Notes: generated by a model from the sequence alone, not told the origin. A DNA stretch of 64,000 nt from Chrysomallon squamiferum (GCA_012295275.1 CM022667.1:14025705-14089704), one strand, 5' to 3'; numbered from the stretch's first letter, positions 29,780 through 55,210 are shown. Translations and numbers: made by a program.

Positions 29780-30745
29780 ATTACGATAGGTACCTCTAGT
29801 TACTGTGTGTATGCTGGAAGCAGACGAATATACTGCTTGATGCAAAGTCCTAAAACACGTATGGCACTTGGGAACATATTAAACAACAGCATATGTTTGT
29901 TATCAAACACTGTGTTATATCCCAGATGTTCTGGCAATGATTTTATCTTGGAAGGAAACTGCAGAGACAGTTTTGTACTTCTAGCACGCACAGTTTCACG
30001 TGCATCGATGTACAGACTATCTGCAGTTATAGTACTAAATGCTCCAAGAGAGTCTAAGACCCTGGTTTTGTAGAGGATTCAGCATTTGTAAGTAACACCT
30101 ACCAGAGAGAGGCCCCATACACAGTGCAAGCGTTTACATCTTATCGAAGACCTATAAAGTCGGAGCATGGCCTTTCGGTTTGCTCCCCATTTAATACTGC
30201 CAATAACATTTAAAAGAGTGAAGGAGTTTAAGGCCTTTAGGATGCAGTACAAAGGGTAACTTCCTGTCAAATATAACGTTCACAAATTTGGCCTCTTCCA
30301 CAATAGGACAGAATATGTCCAGAAACATATTTATATGGAGACCTGTTTTCTAGCAGATATAAATACTGACTGTCTTTGTCTTTTGTAATCTAAAGCTGTT
30401 TTCAGTTGCCCATTACTGAAGTTTATTCAGACCAATTTGAAGCTGTCATTCGATAATACTTACGTTGAACGATCTTTAGCAAATCTGAAAATCGTCGACA
30501 TAAGGTTTTAATTAAAAAAAAAAAAAAAAAACATTATGCACAGGTTGCACCCATTTCTTGCGGGTTGGAATCTGAAAATGTAGATCCAACACTTTAAAAG
30601 ATCTGTCTTAAAAAACATCTTTAAAAATAGGAAGGCCACCTCATAGATCATGAGCCTTGGAGTCAATAAGCCCATACTTCCATATAGTGTCGTAAGCTTT
30701 ATTCAAATCAGAAAACACTGAAACTAGGTGTCGACTAGGTGTCGG
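29780..30745 (-). mobile_element. Degenerate non-LTR retrotransposon (jockey-like), reverse transcriptase 3' part
   Basis: On the - strand, fragments in shifting frames resemble jockey-type reverse transcriptase. A segment reads VFSDLNKAYDT, with stops further on. A frameshifted stretch near 30400-30510 resembles the region after the catalytic motif (DDFQIC-like). Near 30080-30270 it reads KALNSFTLLNVIG and KWGANRKAMLRLYRSSIR. Near 29800-29990 it reads TKLSLQFPSKIKSLPEH. Several frameshifts and stops make it inactive. It abuts the decayed family copy at its low-coordinate end. The 5' half of ORF2 and ORF1 are not present. Confidence 0.68.
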
Positions 30746-31155
30746 TGGGGCACCATGGAAGATTTTACAAATTGCTTATTTTCATTTTCAAGTCAATTTA
30801 ATGGATTATATGGCTACAATATGTTGACGAAAGCTACCTAAAGATCAGAATTAACAAAAGCTGACATTGTCAAATATTACCAAAATTATAACCCCAGAAC
30901 ATAATCAAATAATAATAATAATAATAAAAAAAACTATTACTTATTGAAAAGCTTTGTAAGGTTTTCACAATACACAATAACAAATGCTGATAAACAGCAA
31001 CATTAATTTATTTTTAAAAAGAATATATGTCCAAATTTATAATTATAGAGAATAAGTTAATTACATTTATTTAGTTGTTAATAAAATAAAAATAATTCTT
31101 TTTGTAAGGTCCTTAACGGCTTGGACACAGACGTTTTGCTGAAGGTCGATTCTGT

Positions 31156-31584
31156 CTATTTCTTTAAGATAACGAGCACGATCATTATTCCAATCCACAT
31201 CGAGAAGAGACATATATGTACCTGGTGTTCACCTGCAAAACAAACATTAAATCAGTTAATATACAGCTGTTCATGTTAATGCTGACGCTTGCTGACGATC
31301 AAGTGAACTTTAATATCAGCTTGCTATAGATAGAAAAGCCAGCACTACAGGCATGTCTAGGATAGACAATGGATATAAAGAGAAATATTAGACGTGTGAT
31401 GTACCAGAATCTCTGCAACCCAACGTAATCAAGGTGGTATTGGCGTTCAGTATAACATGTTGAAAATTTCAAGAGACAGCAGTGTTTAATATACAATTAC
31501 CATAACTATGAGGATAACAAAACCAGTTTTAGAAAGAATCAAAGATGTTTTAAAAATATGTCGAGACATAATAATTGCTTTAAA

Positions 31585-31615
<31 letters not shown>

Positions 31616-33188
31616 GACTGTTGGTCGTAAATGCAGTTATACTAATTTTGAGATGATTTATGCTGTCCATGTGAAAATTAATTTAAATAAATGTGATCTA
31701 GTAGAGAAAAGGCTGGAAACCAGAGCTTTAACCAGTCGATTGAAATTGAAATTAGGAAACATCGAATGCAACATTTATAACCCAACTGTTCCGATTATGC
31801 ACAAGGGAAATCGCACAAGCAGATACAACAAGAGCAGCAACAGCAGCAACAACAACAACAACAACAACAAAAACAACAATATTAATAATAATAATATGTT
31901 TTTCAATACAAAATTATTTTTATAAACAGGTTGACAGTTTCTCGATTTTACTATTATGTCATCATTTATCATTATTAAGATTCTTGAAAGACAAGAATAA
32001 TTAGGAAGTAAACTTAATATACCTAGCTGACTTGTATATACAAGCAATGATAAGCTTTAAACCTATTCATAGACAACACTGTAACTTTTCATACATAAAA
32101 ACTATTCTGCAGCTAATACATGTAAAACATACCTTTACTCGACATCATAGAGATTTCGTCACCTCCTGCAATATTATTAGAAATTTATTACATATATACA
32201 TACTTGCAAACTCGCACACTCACGCACACAGTAATAGTATCATTAAACATATTACAGTTATCAAAGGCTGGTGTTCTGGTCAAATGTTAGGCTAAACGTC
32301 TGGATTTTCTTGAAAGTCGTCTGCTATGAATTTAAACATTTTCATAGCTGAATTTTATTAAAGTTTTCATAACAATCTTCCCACAGAGACACTGACAGAA
32401 GAAGTCACTGTGTACTGTTATGCTGTGTAAAATTGAAAGGTTTGCCTTATGGTATATTAATTTAAAGACTTTTGCTTTTTAAGCAGAAGTCTCTTTTGCA
32501 ACATTTGTCTTGGAATGGAATAGCTATTTAATATTTTGCGCAAAATCATGTGGATTCGTATACTAAATCAGTGGAAACACTGTGTATATGTACAAACATA
32601 CCGCAGACACTAAACACGAAATGTTTCAGTTGTTTAAATTTATTTTTCGTCCTTTCATCATCTTCATCTTCAGAACAGGATGCTTTTACTAAACAGACGA
32701 ACAATTTATTTGAGTAACTGAAAGATAAGACTTATTTTCATTATTTATTTAACAACAGAAACATCAAGTTCATGAAATATAATTTTGGATTAAAGTAAAA
32801 ACAAATAAGTGTGCTAATGTACGTATGAATGTATGTATTTGTATATGGTTTTATGTGTTTGTGTATGAACATTTTCATGATTTGCGAGCGTGTGAAAACG
32901 AACACCCCCCACACACACACACATACACACACACCTACGCAACAATAATTAAGTAAAATAAGCAAAATTTATCTGGAAGGTCTGAGATCAAGGATGACTC
33001 TAATTTCAGGATCTTCTGGTTTTCCGGACAAAGTCTTAACAATTTTATTTAAACTATAATGCACAATCGTATCTAAATTTAAAGCCATTTTTTCTTTTTT
33101 TTTAATTTCCCTAATGCTGAACGGACATATTCTGGAACGTGTACGATAAAATAACAGAAAATATATAAATAATTTTTGAATTGGCAAA

Positions 33189-33219
<31 letters not shown>

Positions 33220-33809
33220 AAATAAATAAATAGAAGTAATTAAAAGTATTAAATTGAGTGATTTTGGTGCAAACTTACAAACATCGATTTGAGATGTGTA
33301 AAGAATTTGTATTTACATCCTGTTGAAAAGATTCCTGGCACCTGTTTACAGTTTCTTCATCACAATTTCCACAAAAAGCCAAGTTTATTGTTACTGAAAT
33401 TGGCAAAAATGACGCTAGAACTGTGGAGTCCAGAAAATTCGATAAGCATATTTATATCATCTAATTAGAATTGTTACTGATATTATCAACTGAATGTGTG
33501 TGTGTGTGTGTGTTTTAACTGTACGTCAACACATTTGATACAAATGATAAGAATCAGGATACAATTATATTACAATCATTGAAATTATAAACTTAACAGT
33601 TAGAATTAGAATTTTATATTGCATAAACTGGAAAGTAGATTTCATTAGTCTGTTGAGAATAATTGCTCGCTATATCACCACAGTACTTTGATTCTGCTGT
33701 TTGATAAAATATAATGTCACGGAAATGTAACTGTGTGTGTTTATGTTTAAAAGTAATACAAGAATAATACTTTACCTGAGAAAATACAGAGAGCGAACAG
33801 ATACTTCAT
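31156..33809 (-). CDS. Copy H of the seven-cysteine membrane-tethered small protein family (complete, - strand, diverged)
   Basis: Exons on the - strand are 33776..33809, 33279..33393, 32602..32717, 32133..32165 and 31156..31232, with the family phases 1, 2, 1, 1 and 124 residues. Exon 1 is MKYLFALCIFS. Exon 2 is VTINLAFCGNCDEETVNRC and ends ISNRC. Exon 3 has LFVCLVKASCSEDEDDE and ends FSVC. The exon 4 linker is GGDEISMMSSK. Exon 5 is GEHQVHICLFSMWIG, a hydrophobic tail, ILKK and TAG. All seven ectodomain cysteines are kept, with one extra residue between the first two. The RR pair found in the + strand copies is absent and a cysteine precedes the tail. An AATAAA signal (- strand) lies near 31065. 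Introns are much longer than in A-G. No stop or frameshift is seen, so it is probably functional. Confidence 0.7.
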
Positions 33810-33873
33810 TTTATTGAGTGCCTAGAATATGAATACATACATATGAATATGTATTAAGCAAAAGCAAAATCTT

Positions 33874-33908
<35 letters not shown>

Positions 33909-33921
33909 TAGATATAGATAC

Positions 33922-33988
<67 letters not shown>

Positions 33989-34809
33989 CTGCAGTGGCTT
34001 GCAGAGGTCTGGTGATGCCCGGGGCTAACTCTTTGATTGTACGCCCCAAAGACTCAAGTACAAGACCTAATACTGAGAAATACTATGAGAAAGGAAGATA
34101 TTTGAACATAAAACAAAAATTTTATTCGATTTAAATATAAATCAACCAAATTTATTAAATTCTTTTCTCTGATTGAATGACCCGGGCCACCGCCCCTTCG
34201 CCCCCCCCCCCCGTACGCTACTGATAGATAGATATAGATATATAGATAGATATTTGCTTAGTGTATCTATGACTTGTCAATAAAGCAGATTTTACCTATT
34301 GTTATTTGACTTCTCCAAACTGAAAAAGATATTAGCAAAAGAAAAAAACGCAGAAAACATTTTAGGTAAATCCTCTGCTTACAAGACATAGCATGATTAA
34401 TTTGAAATTTTTTTGGTCAGAGTACAAAATTACAAATATTATAAGTCTGATATAATAGCACCTTATTCGATCGTATATAAAAGAAATTGGGAAAAACAAC
34501 ACACACGCGCGCACACACAGAACTTTTATCGTTAAATGACGTCTGTTATTACGTCATTTGAATTTATTTACTAAACTTTTTGTTTTGTTTTGATAAAGCT
34601 GGGATTCCATACATCCGACACGAAATTGATATTGATACATTCCAACATCATCGATTGATACATCATCGATCCCAACATATATATATATATATATTTTGAC
34701 AAGGTGCCCTTGCATTAGATCGGCTACAGAAAATAAACGCACACAGAAATAAGAAACTTAGAAAGATTATGACACGGATGAAATAATAATATTAAAAAAA
34801 AAAAAAAAA

Positions 34810-34859
<50 letters not shown>

Positions 34860-36582
34860 GGAATGACAATTTAATAACATAACGCAAGGGATATATTTTT
34901 TATGAATTAAACTTTTAGATCTTCAACTGTAATCAACTTTACAACTATGTGTAATGATATTTACATGATCAAATGCGGCCTTTACAGTGCACCCATTCAA
35001 AAATTGTAATAAAAATAAAAAAGAATTTCCCTTCTCTTTACTTCCCAAACCGCAAAGATCGTTGGGACATCTCGGATGGTTGTAAGTCCAGTTTCCTCCC
35101 TTTTTCCCTACTCTTCACTGCCCTCTGGATATCGACATTGGTAAACAAAACGATAAAAAAACCACGTATAAAATTCAAAAGCTATATTTATTAAAAGCTG
35201 ACTTGCAAAAATACTATGTATTCGAAATCTTTACATCAACATTATTTTGTATATTTTGTATATTTTTTTTATGAATTTATGTTGTGTATTGAAAAAAAAT
35301 TTCGACTCTCTGAGACCGTCTTTTTCGCGCTCCTAGGGTTCGTGGAGATTGATCGCACTTTAAAAAAAAAAAATACTGTATGCATTTCTTCACACAGAAA
35401 AAAATGTTCAGTGTAAAAAAAAAAAAAAAACGGAATGACTACTGTGAACACATGTATATTAGTTGATCTTTATACTTAGTTATCACAAACAAACATACAG
35501 TGATTTGAAATGTGTACGGTCTGTTTTGTTAGAATTTTACAAGGTCAAATAACATTACAAGTAAACTATGATAAAAAGAAGAAAAAGAAAAAAGATGCAG
35601 GGAAATAGTTAATCTTTTTCTGAACATATTGTGAATGGAATATGCTTATTTTTTTTTTTTTTTTTTTTTTTTTTGGTGAGTTAAAGTGTCTATATATATA
35701 TAGCTGTTATATACTGAAAACAGCTAAAAAAATAATAATAAAAAAAATATTGGAAATACAGAATCGACAAAAGCCAATTGTAATCGGATATTTATTGTAA
35801 ATACGAACTTTCAAATGTAGCAATTAACATAACAATAATAATAATAATAATTATTATTATTATTATACGTTTTAAAAACAGATAATCAAAAGTAATTATA
35901 GAAAAACATCTACAAATGAAGAACAAATGTTTATGTATCATAATAGTCAAAAGTGACATGTAATTATAATGTACACCAGTAAAAAAAAATGTATGTCCTT
36001 TCATTTTCATACAACAGTTGTGCACTAAAAAAATGTCTGTGATATTTTCATCAAAGAAACAATACAGAAATAAAGCCCCAATTGATACAAGTTCATATAC
36101 AAATGTAGCACTGAAAAAAAAAAGAAAAAAAGAAAAAAAAAAAAGAACTTTATTTAACAAAATTTAATTCATCAAAAACTAAGTATCTTAACATTTTTTT
36201 TTTTGTAATTTTTGCCACATTTCATTCACTCTTGGATGAACTGTTCATCACTTTAAGAATCACTCAGTCTAAAAATACAACCAATGTAATTAAAAAATCT
36301 ATGGATAATAATTTGCAATGTACATATATTAATAAGTAAATGTAAAATATTTATTAAAAATGTTAATATATAGCCAAAAAAAACAAAAAACAAAAAAAAT
36401 AAAATAAAATAAAACAACACAAAAATCCCATCTAAAACACAAAAGAAAATAAATAGAATAAAAAAATATGTTTCAGAATAAAAAAAAAATTCTCATAGCT
36501 CCAAAAATATTCAGAGGTGTAACCATTTTTTTATTTTTTGTTTTTGTTTTTAAATAACAGATGGTTATGTCATATATTAATG
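33810..36582. other. Intergenic region between copy H and the transporter gene
   Basis: No coding gene recognised. It holds a (GATA)n tract at 33873-33989 interrupted by a small inverted-repeat element (listed separately), (AAT)n near 34810-34858, several poly-A and poly-T tracts (for example 35650-35674), and the probable 3' UTR of the transporter near its upper end (36.2-36.58 kb, with AATAAA-like signals on the - strand). Open frames here are low-complexity. Confidence 0.6.
33992..34223. mobile_element. Putative small MITE inserted in a GATA microsatellite
   Basis: The left end begins CAGTGGCTTGCAGAGG and the right end finishes CCGTACGCTACTG, an imperfect inverted pair of the CAGTGGCGTA type seen in many invertebrate MITEs. 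Both flanks are (GATA)n, so the element appears to have landed inside the microsatellite. The interior is about 230 bp, GC-richer than its surroundings and non-coding. The superfamily is uncertain (hAT-like is one option). Confidence 0.45.
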
Positions 36583-47052
<10,470 letters not shown>

Positions 47053-47108
47053 CTGAGGAAAGAACGATAACTTATATAATAAGTGTGTGCTTTCCTTCTC
47101 TTTATGAC

Positions 47109-47181
<73 letters not shown>

Positions 47182-47358
47182 TGTATGTGTGTACAGAATT
47201 CATCTGCACAGCAACTAGTTCAACTGAATAATTTATTTTAAAAAGCACCATACAAAACTTGTCAAAACAAGAACGAATTACAAACGTGGGAAAGGAAGAG
47301 TCTACGGTCATAAGAGTATTAACTAATGAAAAAGGCTCTGTGTGAACTTTTAGACATC

Positions 47359-47434
<76 letters not shown>

Positions 47435-47882
47435 TAAAAGAAACCGTCTGCAAACGTTTTAGACCTTTCACTGAAAGCAGTGAAATCCTGTTTCGTGCAA
47501 AATCAAAATGACTGAATGTGACATTATAATCTATGGTCGATCTCACTGTGATATTTAGCCGTAATTATTAGTTTGAACTGTGAGGGAAGATCGGAGAAAA
47601 AAAACAAATAAAAACAGCCATTAAAGTATCACATTTTCACGTTACAGACTGAAAAACACACGTACTTGTAGAGCGAGAGAGCGGCTCAGTCCTGACCTTC
47701 ATGAATCTTCTACGGATAAAACAGACAGATAGTGTACAAATGTGGCCGAAAACACCCACCAGAATGTTATTTATTTATTTAATTTGGTGCCGTAATAGAT
47801 ATGTAACAAAACTAGGAATAGTGATAATAACAACATAGTGTATGTTTCTATATGTGTGTGTATGTGTGTGTGTGTGTGTGTC

Positions 47883-47921
<39 letters not shown>

Positions 47922-50707
47922 ACATTACATTTGATATGCACAGTCATTCCACTTATCAGTACTAGTGTTGTTTTCATATGCTAAAGATCAGCTTCACGTA
48001 TGGTCAGTAATTTATCATAACAACTGTAATAATAAAGGAAAGCCATTAATCATACACTACATTTATCGATAAGGAATCATCACATTTAACATCGTCCCCG
48101 CAACTGTTCATTTCTTTTTGTGTTAACTATTTTGCATTTTGCATTCATCTTTTTCACTATATTCTTTTCTTTTTTTTTTTTTTTTTTTTTTTTTTTTCTT
48201 TTTTTTTTTAACCCCTTCAGCGAAATATATTTGTCTTAAATTTTTAGGAGAAAACATCTTTCACGTTTACTGAATTTGTACGGGACGATAATCAGTCATT
48301 ACCACCACTAATCATAAGCGACCTCCTTCTTAATTCGCTACACATCCTTCTGGCCAAGGTTCTAAGAGAACTAACTCTAAGTAAGCACAAGACTATTGTT
48401 GATCCTCTACGTCACGGATTAACACGGGTGGGGTAGTTGGTGTGCTGGGGGGGTGCACCAGTCCGGAAAATACAGAAGTCTGAAACATTAACCTAAAATT
48501 TTACGAAACATTAAACTGTGACACTACACATAACAGCTATTTAATACAGTAACATGATAATTCTGAGAGCCATTATACAGGCATTAAAAACAATGTAAAC
48601 ATGTCATACAGTACATGTAAACAAAAATGTAGGCTAGGCTGGGTGACGTTTGTTAGGCTAGGATACTAATGGGGGCGCAACTGTACAATTTACTCTTACC
48701 TTCGTGGAAAGGGTTGACGTGACTGTAACGTTCTAAATGGGGAAATGGCGGTAAGTTCAGATTTTGTGATTTTTCAGTAAATCGAGAGCTCCATGAAAAG
48801 GAGGGTCTGCAGTATTTTAACCAAAAAAAAAAAAAAAAAAAAAAAAATGGCTAACTTCGGTTTTTAAAAACATGTTTTGTACAAGAAAATGTTTGATATA
48901 TATATATATTTTTTTTTTTAAATTGACCGATATGGTTCACTGGTGAAGTAAACAAAACTATCTTTCCTATCTTCCAGTGTGGAGGTCCCTGAAATTACGA
49001 CGCGGTCATGACACATATTAGTTGTGATGATGCGTGATAATAGTCCCGTACAAAGCTGTTATCTCAGAAAAGATTAAGACAACGGTATTTGAAGGGGTTA
49101 AAACAAAAAAATGCAGAGTTTAATTTTAGTGAAGAAGAAGAGTAAGCAATTCAAAACATCGCAAATGAATGAATGAATAAATAAATAAATAAAGAAAGAA
49201 TAAAATGATGCAGAGAAAAAAATTAAATGTAATAATTCCTTGACGATGAAGGTGGAGTATGATTTATGCTTTGGGTTTTAATTGTTATTTCTGTTATGTT
49301 GAATTACAGAAAATACATGAAGCTAAGGAAAATCAAATTAAAATAAATAAAGAACAAAACCAACAAATAATAAAAATAAATAAATAAATACATGAAAAAA
49401 ACAAAAACAACAACAACAACAACAACAAAAAAAACGATAGCAGCAACAATAACGGCTTAACATAAATAAAGTTAGTTTGTACCAAACAGAATGATTTATA
49501 GAACTATGTCTATCTGACTATATATATATACACACCCACCCACAAACACAACATATGGCATATGTTTTTGTTTTTTTTCGGCTCTAATTATATACTGTCT
49601 ACATATTCTACATTCACAGTGGACTCATGAGACCGAGCAGCTCTCTCACTCTTCTTGTACTTATGTCTGTGTGTCTGTCAGTCTACATAGTGAAAGCCTG
49701 ATACTTTAATGGCTGCATTTTTTTTTTTTCGTTGGACTCAGTTCCGACTAATAGAAAGTTGTTGAACTAACAAACTCAACGTTCTATTTGGAACCTCTGT
49801 TATTTCCACAATACTATCGTTAACCAAGGACAAAGCATCATTATGTGCATCTTTCTTTAGGAATGCAGTGACTGGATCATAGTGACTTCAAAACAAATAA
49901 TAATAAAGTTTTGAAAAGGTAATTACATTCGACCCTCCATTTACGGACACCCATTTGCAGGATTTCCGAGAATACGGAAAAATAATGGAAATCTCCTTTG
50001 ACTCGAATAAATTATTTCGATTCCCATTGTACGATCTAGACAAAAGAAGCACATTCTTCTGTCCAGTAGGTAGGGTAAATAAAAACTTTGAATCAAAAAT
50101 AAATTTATTTCTGTACATTATTCTACTTTGTGAATTTAAAACAGATTAAAGTCTGTACATTATTAATATTAACATTGTGTGATAGCAACCCACGAAAATC
50201 CGGATTTATTTTTTATTTTTTCCGGACAAGCTTCGCTCTTTTTTTTTCAGTCGATAAACTAAGGGACCACTTTATATAAAAGTTATGGTTTAGTTGTCTC
50301 ATTTGGTTAACAAGAACAATAACAACGATGAATAAATACATTTAAAAAAAAAATAATAAAAAAATAAAATAAAATAAAATAAAATAAAATAAAATAAAAG
50401 ACGTTTCTTTGATAGTTTATTACAACCTTTGAACGTATTTGTTTTTCCTGCAAGTTAGAAATGTACGTTGACCTATTGCACTGCAGGGAGAATTGTTATA
50501 TGTTTATGTTTTATAAATGCACTTAACAGCGGTTATTAGCAGTTGTAAGGACAGAATGATCCAGTCATATTGGAGGAAAATACGAACGCGAATATATTTT
50601 GTAACAGCAAAGACGTTCCTAATGACGCCATTAAAGCCGGGTTGTTCAACCATTTTTAAAATGGAATTTAATTTATCTAAGAAACGAAAAAAAAAAAAAA
50701 AAAAAAA

Positions 50708-50738
<31 letters not shown>

Positions 50739-50855
50739 TTAATGTGTTATTTTTTTTAAACCCTCAGTTTAACGGACTAAAAGTTGCTGAGGCATCGTGT
50801 CAGTTGATATACAAAGGTCCGTTAAATAGGTTTTTAAAAATGATAATGTTTTTGA

Positions 50856-50900
<45 letters not shown>

Positions 50901-52841
50901 CATAATAATAATATTTTAATATTACAAATATTAATGAAATTCATACATTTTAATTCTATAATATGAAATACTTATTTTAAAAAGTTGACAATTACGATTA
51001 TATAGACAAAATATCTACATCGGATTATGTATGCTAACAGACTAAGGATCGATCAAACCCAAACCTAACGCAAAGTTGTCATTTAATTTAAATAATACAC
51101 TTATCTGCTTGTCATTTTTTTTTTTTTTTTTTTTTGGTTATGTTTATCAGTTGAATTATTCTACACGAGTTGAACTCCAGTATTTTCTGCGGAGGGGGGA
51201 TATAATACATAAAAAAAAATATATATATACAAAATATGTGGACGGGTCATTTGTATAGAAGGTGTGTGTGTGTGTTTGTGTGTGCGTATGTGTGTGTATG
51301 TGTGTGTGTATGTGTATGTGTTTGTGTCTGTGTGTGATATGTCCATATATGAATATATGTTTGTGTTTTTGTGTATGAAAATATGTGTTTGTGTGTATTT
51401 ATGCATGTATTCATCTTGTGTGTGTGTTTGTATGTGCGCGCGTGAGTGTAGATGTGCTGTACACATTTATATTGTTTTATGCATATATAAATCGTTATTA
51501 TATAAATAATTTATCACTAGGGGATGAGGGCTCGGGAATGTAACATTTCACTCCCACCCCCCCCAAAACAAAAGAGAGAAGGAAAAAGAAGAAAATAATA
51601 AAATGATTTTAAAAAGTATAACAGTACATCGTAAATAAATGCGAGACACAAACGACACAATAACAAAAATATATCTTTCTGTTGTTATTCTGGGTTGAAA
51701 CAGGTCTAAACAGGTCGCGAGTAACGTACCCGTAAGATCAAGGTGAAAAACATAATTTCGCCACACTGTTTGCCTGACTGCACGTTATTTATGTCCGTAA
51801 CATGAGACAATTAAAACGAATTCAGTATTTACGGTAATTCTGTACTAAGGGATATGAATGGCAAAGAAAAATATACTGGTTGGGGTTCATTGTTCGTAAC
51901 AGTTTACAGTTTATTGTCAGTTGACAAAAGTTTATTGTTTGCAATACTAACAGCTCAGCTAAGTTTCAGTGACTGAATTCTACTTAGGATTTTGTTTTCT
52001 TTTCATTTATTTATTTATCTTTTTTATTTATTTCAGTTAATTTTCAAAAAAAATTGTATTATTATATTTTTAAATTTATTTATTTATTCGTTTATTTATT
52101 TATTTTATTCATGAAGATGTAATTTTGTGTTTTGGCATAACTATCTAAATTAACCCTTCCCCCCGGCGGTCGCAAACGGCACGTACAGGAACTTACAAAA
52201 AAGATATTAATGTTGTAACTCTAGTTACAAATGGATGAAAGACACAAAATAATGTGCATGAGGGGTAAATGGGCCTTGTCAAAAAAACTCTAAAGCGACT
52301 TATTTTGATAATATACACGATCTGGCACTATATCGATGCGATAAAAATATATTTTGCATTTTAAATCTGAAAAATTTATTTTCTTATTTAAAATTTCGTG
52401 TAAAACGTATTTCACAGTATTGTTTAACTGTAATTTCCCTTCAGAGGCAACTTTTCGATGTTTTGCATTTGCAAACCACATGTAGTGACATAGGTTTTTA
52501 AAGCACATTTGTTCCAAAGGGTGAGATAACCTGCTTATATTTAAATTGGTACTGATTCTTGCAGTTTAAAATAAATTTAGCAGTTTCAAGGTTTGTACTT
52601 TTTATTTATTTTTATTATTAGATTTTTTATTTTGCGAGGAGTTGTATATAAGTAGTTGGGCTTGCCTTGGTCTAAAACATTTAACAGTCTAGCACCAGCC
52701 CTGTCAGTATTCCTAAATTAATTTAGGCTACCTTTCTACCTATAATGTGAAGGTAAAATAATAATAATAAATTATATTTAATTCGGTTTTTTTCCACTAT
52801 TTACGGTTAGTAAAATAACGTTATATATCCAATAACGATGA

Positions 52842-52902
<61 letters not shown>

Positions 52903-54422
52903 TAATTAATTAGTTCTACTCACCGAAAGTTCCAGTAGTTGAATGATGAAAATGATTAATAAGCAATTACAAAAGTTTAAAAAAGTAGACAGTCATATAT
53001 ATATATATATATATTTTTTTTTTTCTATTTCCTCAACATCCCAGCTGTGTTCATAAGTTAATGCGTTCGAACATAAATGTTTTCAAAACAAGTTGCGTCA
53101 CCGGTATCTCGCTATCGGTTTGATGGGTCAAAGTCCATACAAGTCTCTGTCGTACAGAATTTCTGAACATGTAAATATATTGGCCGCCTGTTTATACAAT
53201 AGCCCTGCCGAGTTAAAAATAGAGATAACAAAAATAAAAATAAAAACATAAAAAAAAGATCCTGTAAGTCTATCTGCACAAGTAGGTGTAAATTCAAGAA
53301 CAGCAATTTAGCACTATGCCTTCCAATAATAGACAACTCTCGAAAATACATAGCATGTGATTAACTTACTGTTGTGCGGTTGATCTGTAGGTCATTTGGT
53401 TTTTGTTGTAAGTTTTGGTTGTTGTTGCTGTTCTTTCTATTCGCTGTGGTATACTTGTAACAACATGTGGTTTTACCCCGTTCTATGAAGTCGTACAAGC
53501 CATAATGAACAAGGAAATTAAATCCCAGTAAATGAAATGATATAGTATTCGTTTAACAACACGGATCTGCGAAAGCACGAGTGAAATCCTGTTCAGTGTG
53601 CGGCTTTTAAAACCATTTTATCGATTAAAAACGAAGAGCACGATTAAAGAAATAAAAATGATTATAACATTTATTTATCTTCATCTTCTAGGAGTGATGC
53701 TCTGACACAAAAGGTGATTTTTGTGTTGTCTTAGGGATGAACATGACGTGGAATTTCGAGAAATCTCGTACGTAAAAGCTGCAATTTTTTTTTATTAAAT
53801 TAACGTTGATAGACGTATTATCGTGCAACTTCTGTAGTTGTGGGATAGACTTACCTGCTGTCAGCGATGGAGAAAACATAGTGTTATACGGGTAAAAGGT
53901 TAGGAATGAAATTTAATTAATAAAATAATGATGATGACAATAATCAATGACATTAATTTAGATAAACATTTATAAACAAAATTAGTAGTTTTTAATTTTG
54001 TTTGCGAAATCTGACATGTTAGTTAGCTGGAATAAATTACGTTTGTGATAAATAATAAAATACCTGCAGTTTTATTTCAAAAAGGGGAAAATATACACAC
54101 ATTGTTTTTATTTTTATATGTTTTTTTATATTTACTTTTGTTATTGTTGTTGTCTCTATCACAGTGACACCAATGGTTTTAATACAGAAAACAATTTTTT
54201 AGTCTATGAAAACCAATATAAAATATTAAAAAAATTACAGTGACTTACTTATGTTAATACTTTTGCTGAATATTTGTGATTATTATCCTGGTTTCGTTAA
54301 TTACCCTGTACTTAATTAGCCTACCCAGTTAACTCTAGCAGCTTTTAACCTGGCAAGATCTGGCAATATCCAGGAGTTTTGTAGAATAGTAAAATGTCAG
54401 GGGCAATGAATTATTATATTTG

Positions 54423-54527
<105 letters not shown>

Positions 54528-54599
54528 TAAAATGCATATTTAATTTCATTTTTTTTATTTACTTAATATTTTTTTTTTTTTTAATGCTTTTTTCTTTCT

Positions 54600-55210
54600 T
54601 GCTTGATAGGTATGTTCCCAAAACAGGCAGTCTCCAGATTAGGTAAGCGGTGAGGTGTTGTAATCCGCTTCCAGAAATGGGAAAACTGGCGTCAGCAATT
54701 AAGGCCAAATTAGATGCATGGGGATAACGAGATGTGTGAAGAACAGAGAGGGTGATTAACAAGGTTAACTTTAATGAGCAGTGAAAAGCAGAGATCAGCT
54801 GGAATAGCGATTGCAAGAAAAGTAATGTTTGGAGACATGAAATTAATGTTATATCTCAGTAAAATTTGGAGACAGGAAATACTACCAGAAGACAAGCACT
54901 AGCTCTTCCAGCTGGGACTGCAGTATGTCACGTGTACCCAGGACATGGCTTCCTACTTGTCAGCTTGGGGTGGAGTGTTTTCTGGAACATTTCTTGTGTA
55001 AAGTGTGACTGATTGTCCTACAAATTGTGGACAAAATACTTTTTAACAAGTGTACATCAATTAAGGTGATGGAACACCAATTAGTAAGGGTGAGCAATAA
55101 ACTGCCAGAAATGGAACAACTGGTGAGTCCAGTTAAGATGTGTTATAATCTCACTGCCAGATTCAGGAATGTCAGAATCGGGAATAAACTGTTTGATATA
55201 CCTTTATAAC
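54600..55210. other. GC-richer non-coding block of unknown nature
   Basis: This stretch lacks the poly-A, poly-T and microsatellite texture of its surroundings and has a more balanced base composition. No frame longer than about 85 codons is open and none resembles a family I know. It may be an old repeat copy, an exon of a noncoding transcript or a decayed pseudogene. It lies just downstream (in gene sense) of the modular secreted-protein gene on the - strand. Confidence 0.3.

Noticed and set aside
29777-30073. 98-residue + strand frame and the 63-residue - strand frame opposite it
   Set aside because: The - strand frames resemble jockey-type reverse transcriptase, and the + strand frame is their antisense shadow.
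53855-53879. Upstream start MFSPSLTA with a good donor as first coding exon of the transporter
   Set aside because: Splicing it to the exon at 47052 puts a stop after a few codons. It can at most be a noncoding leader exon.
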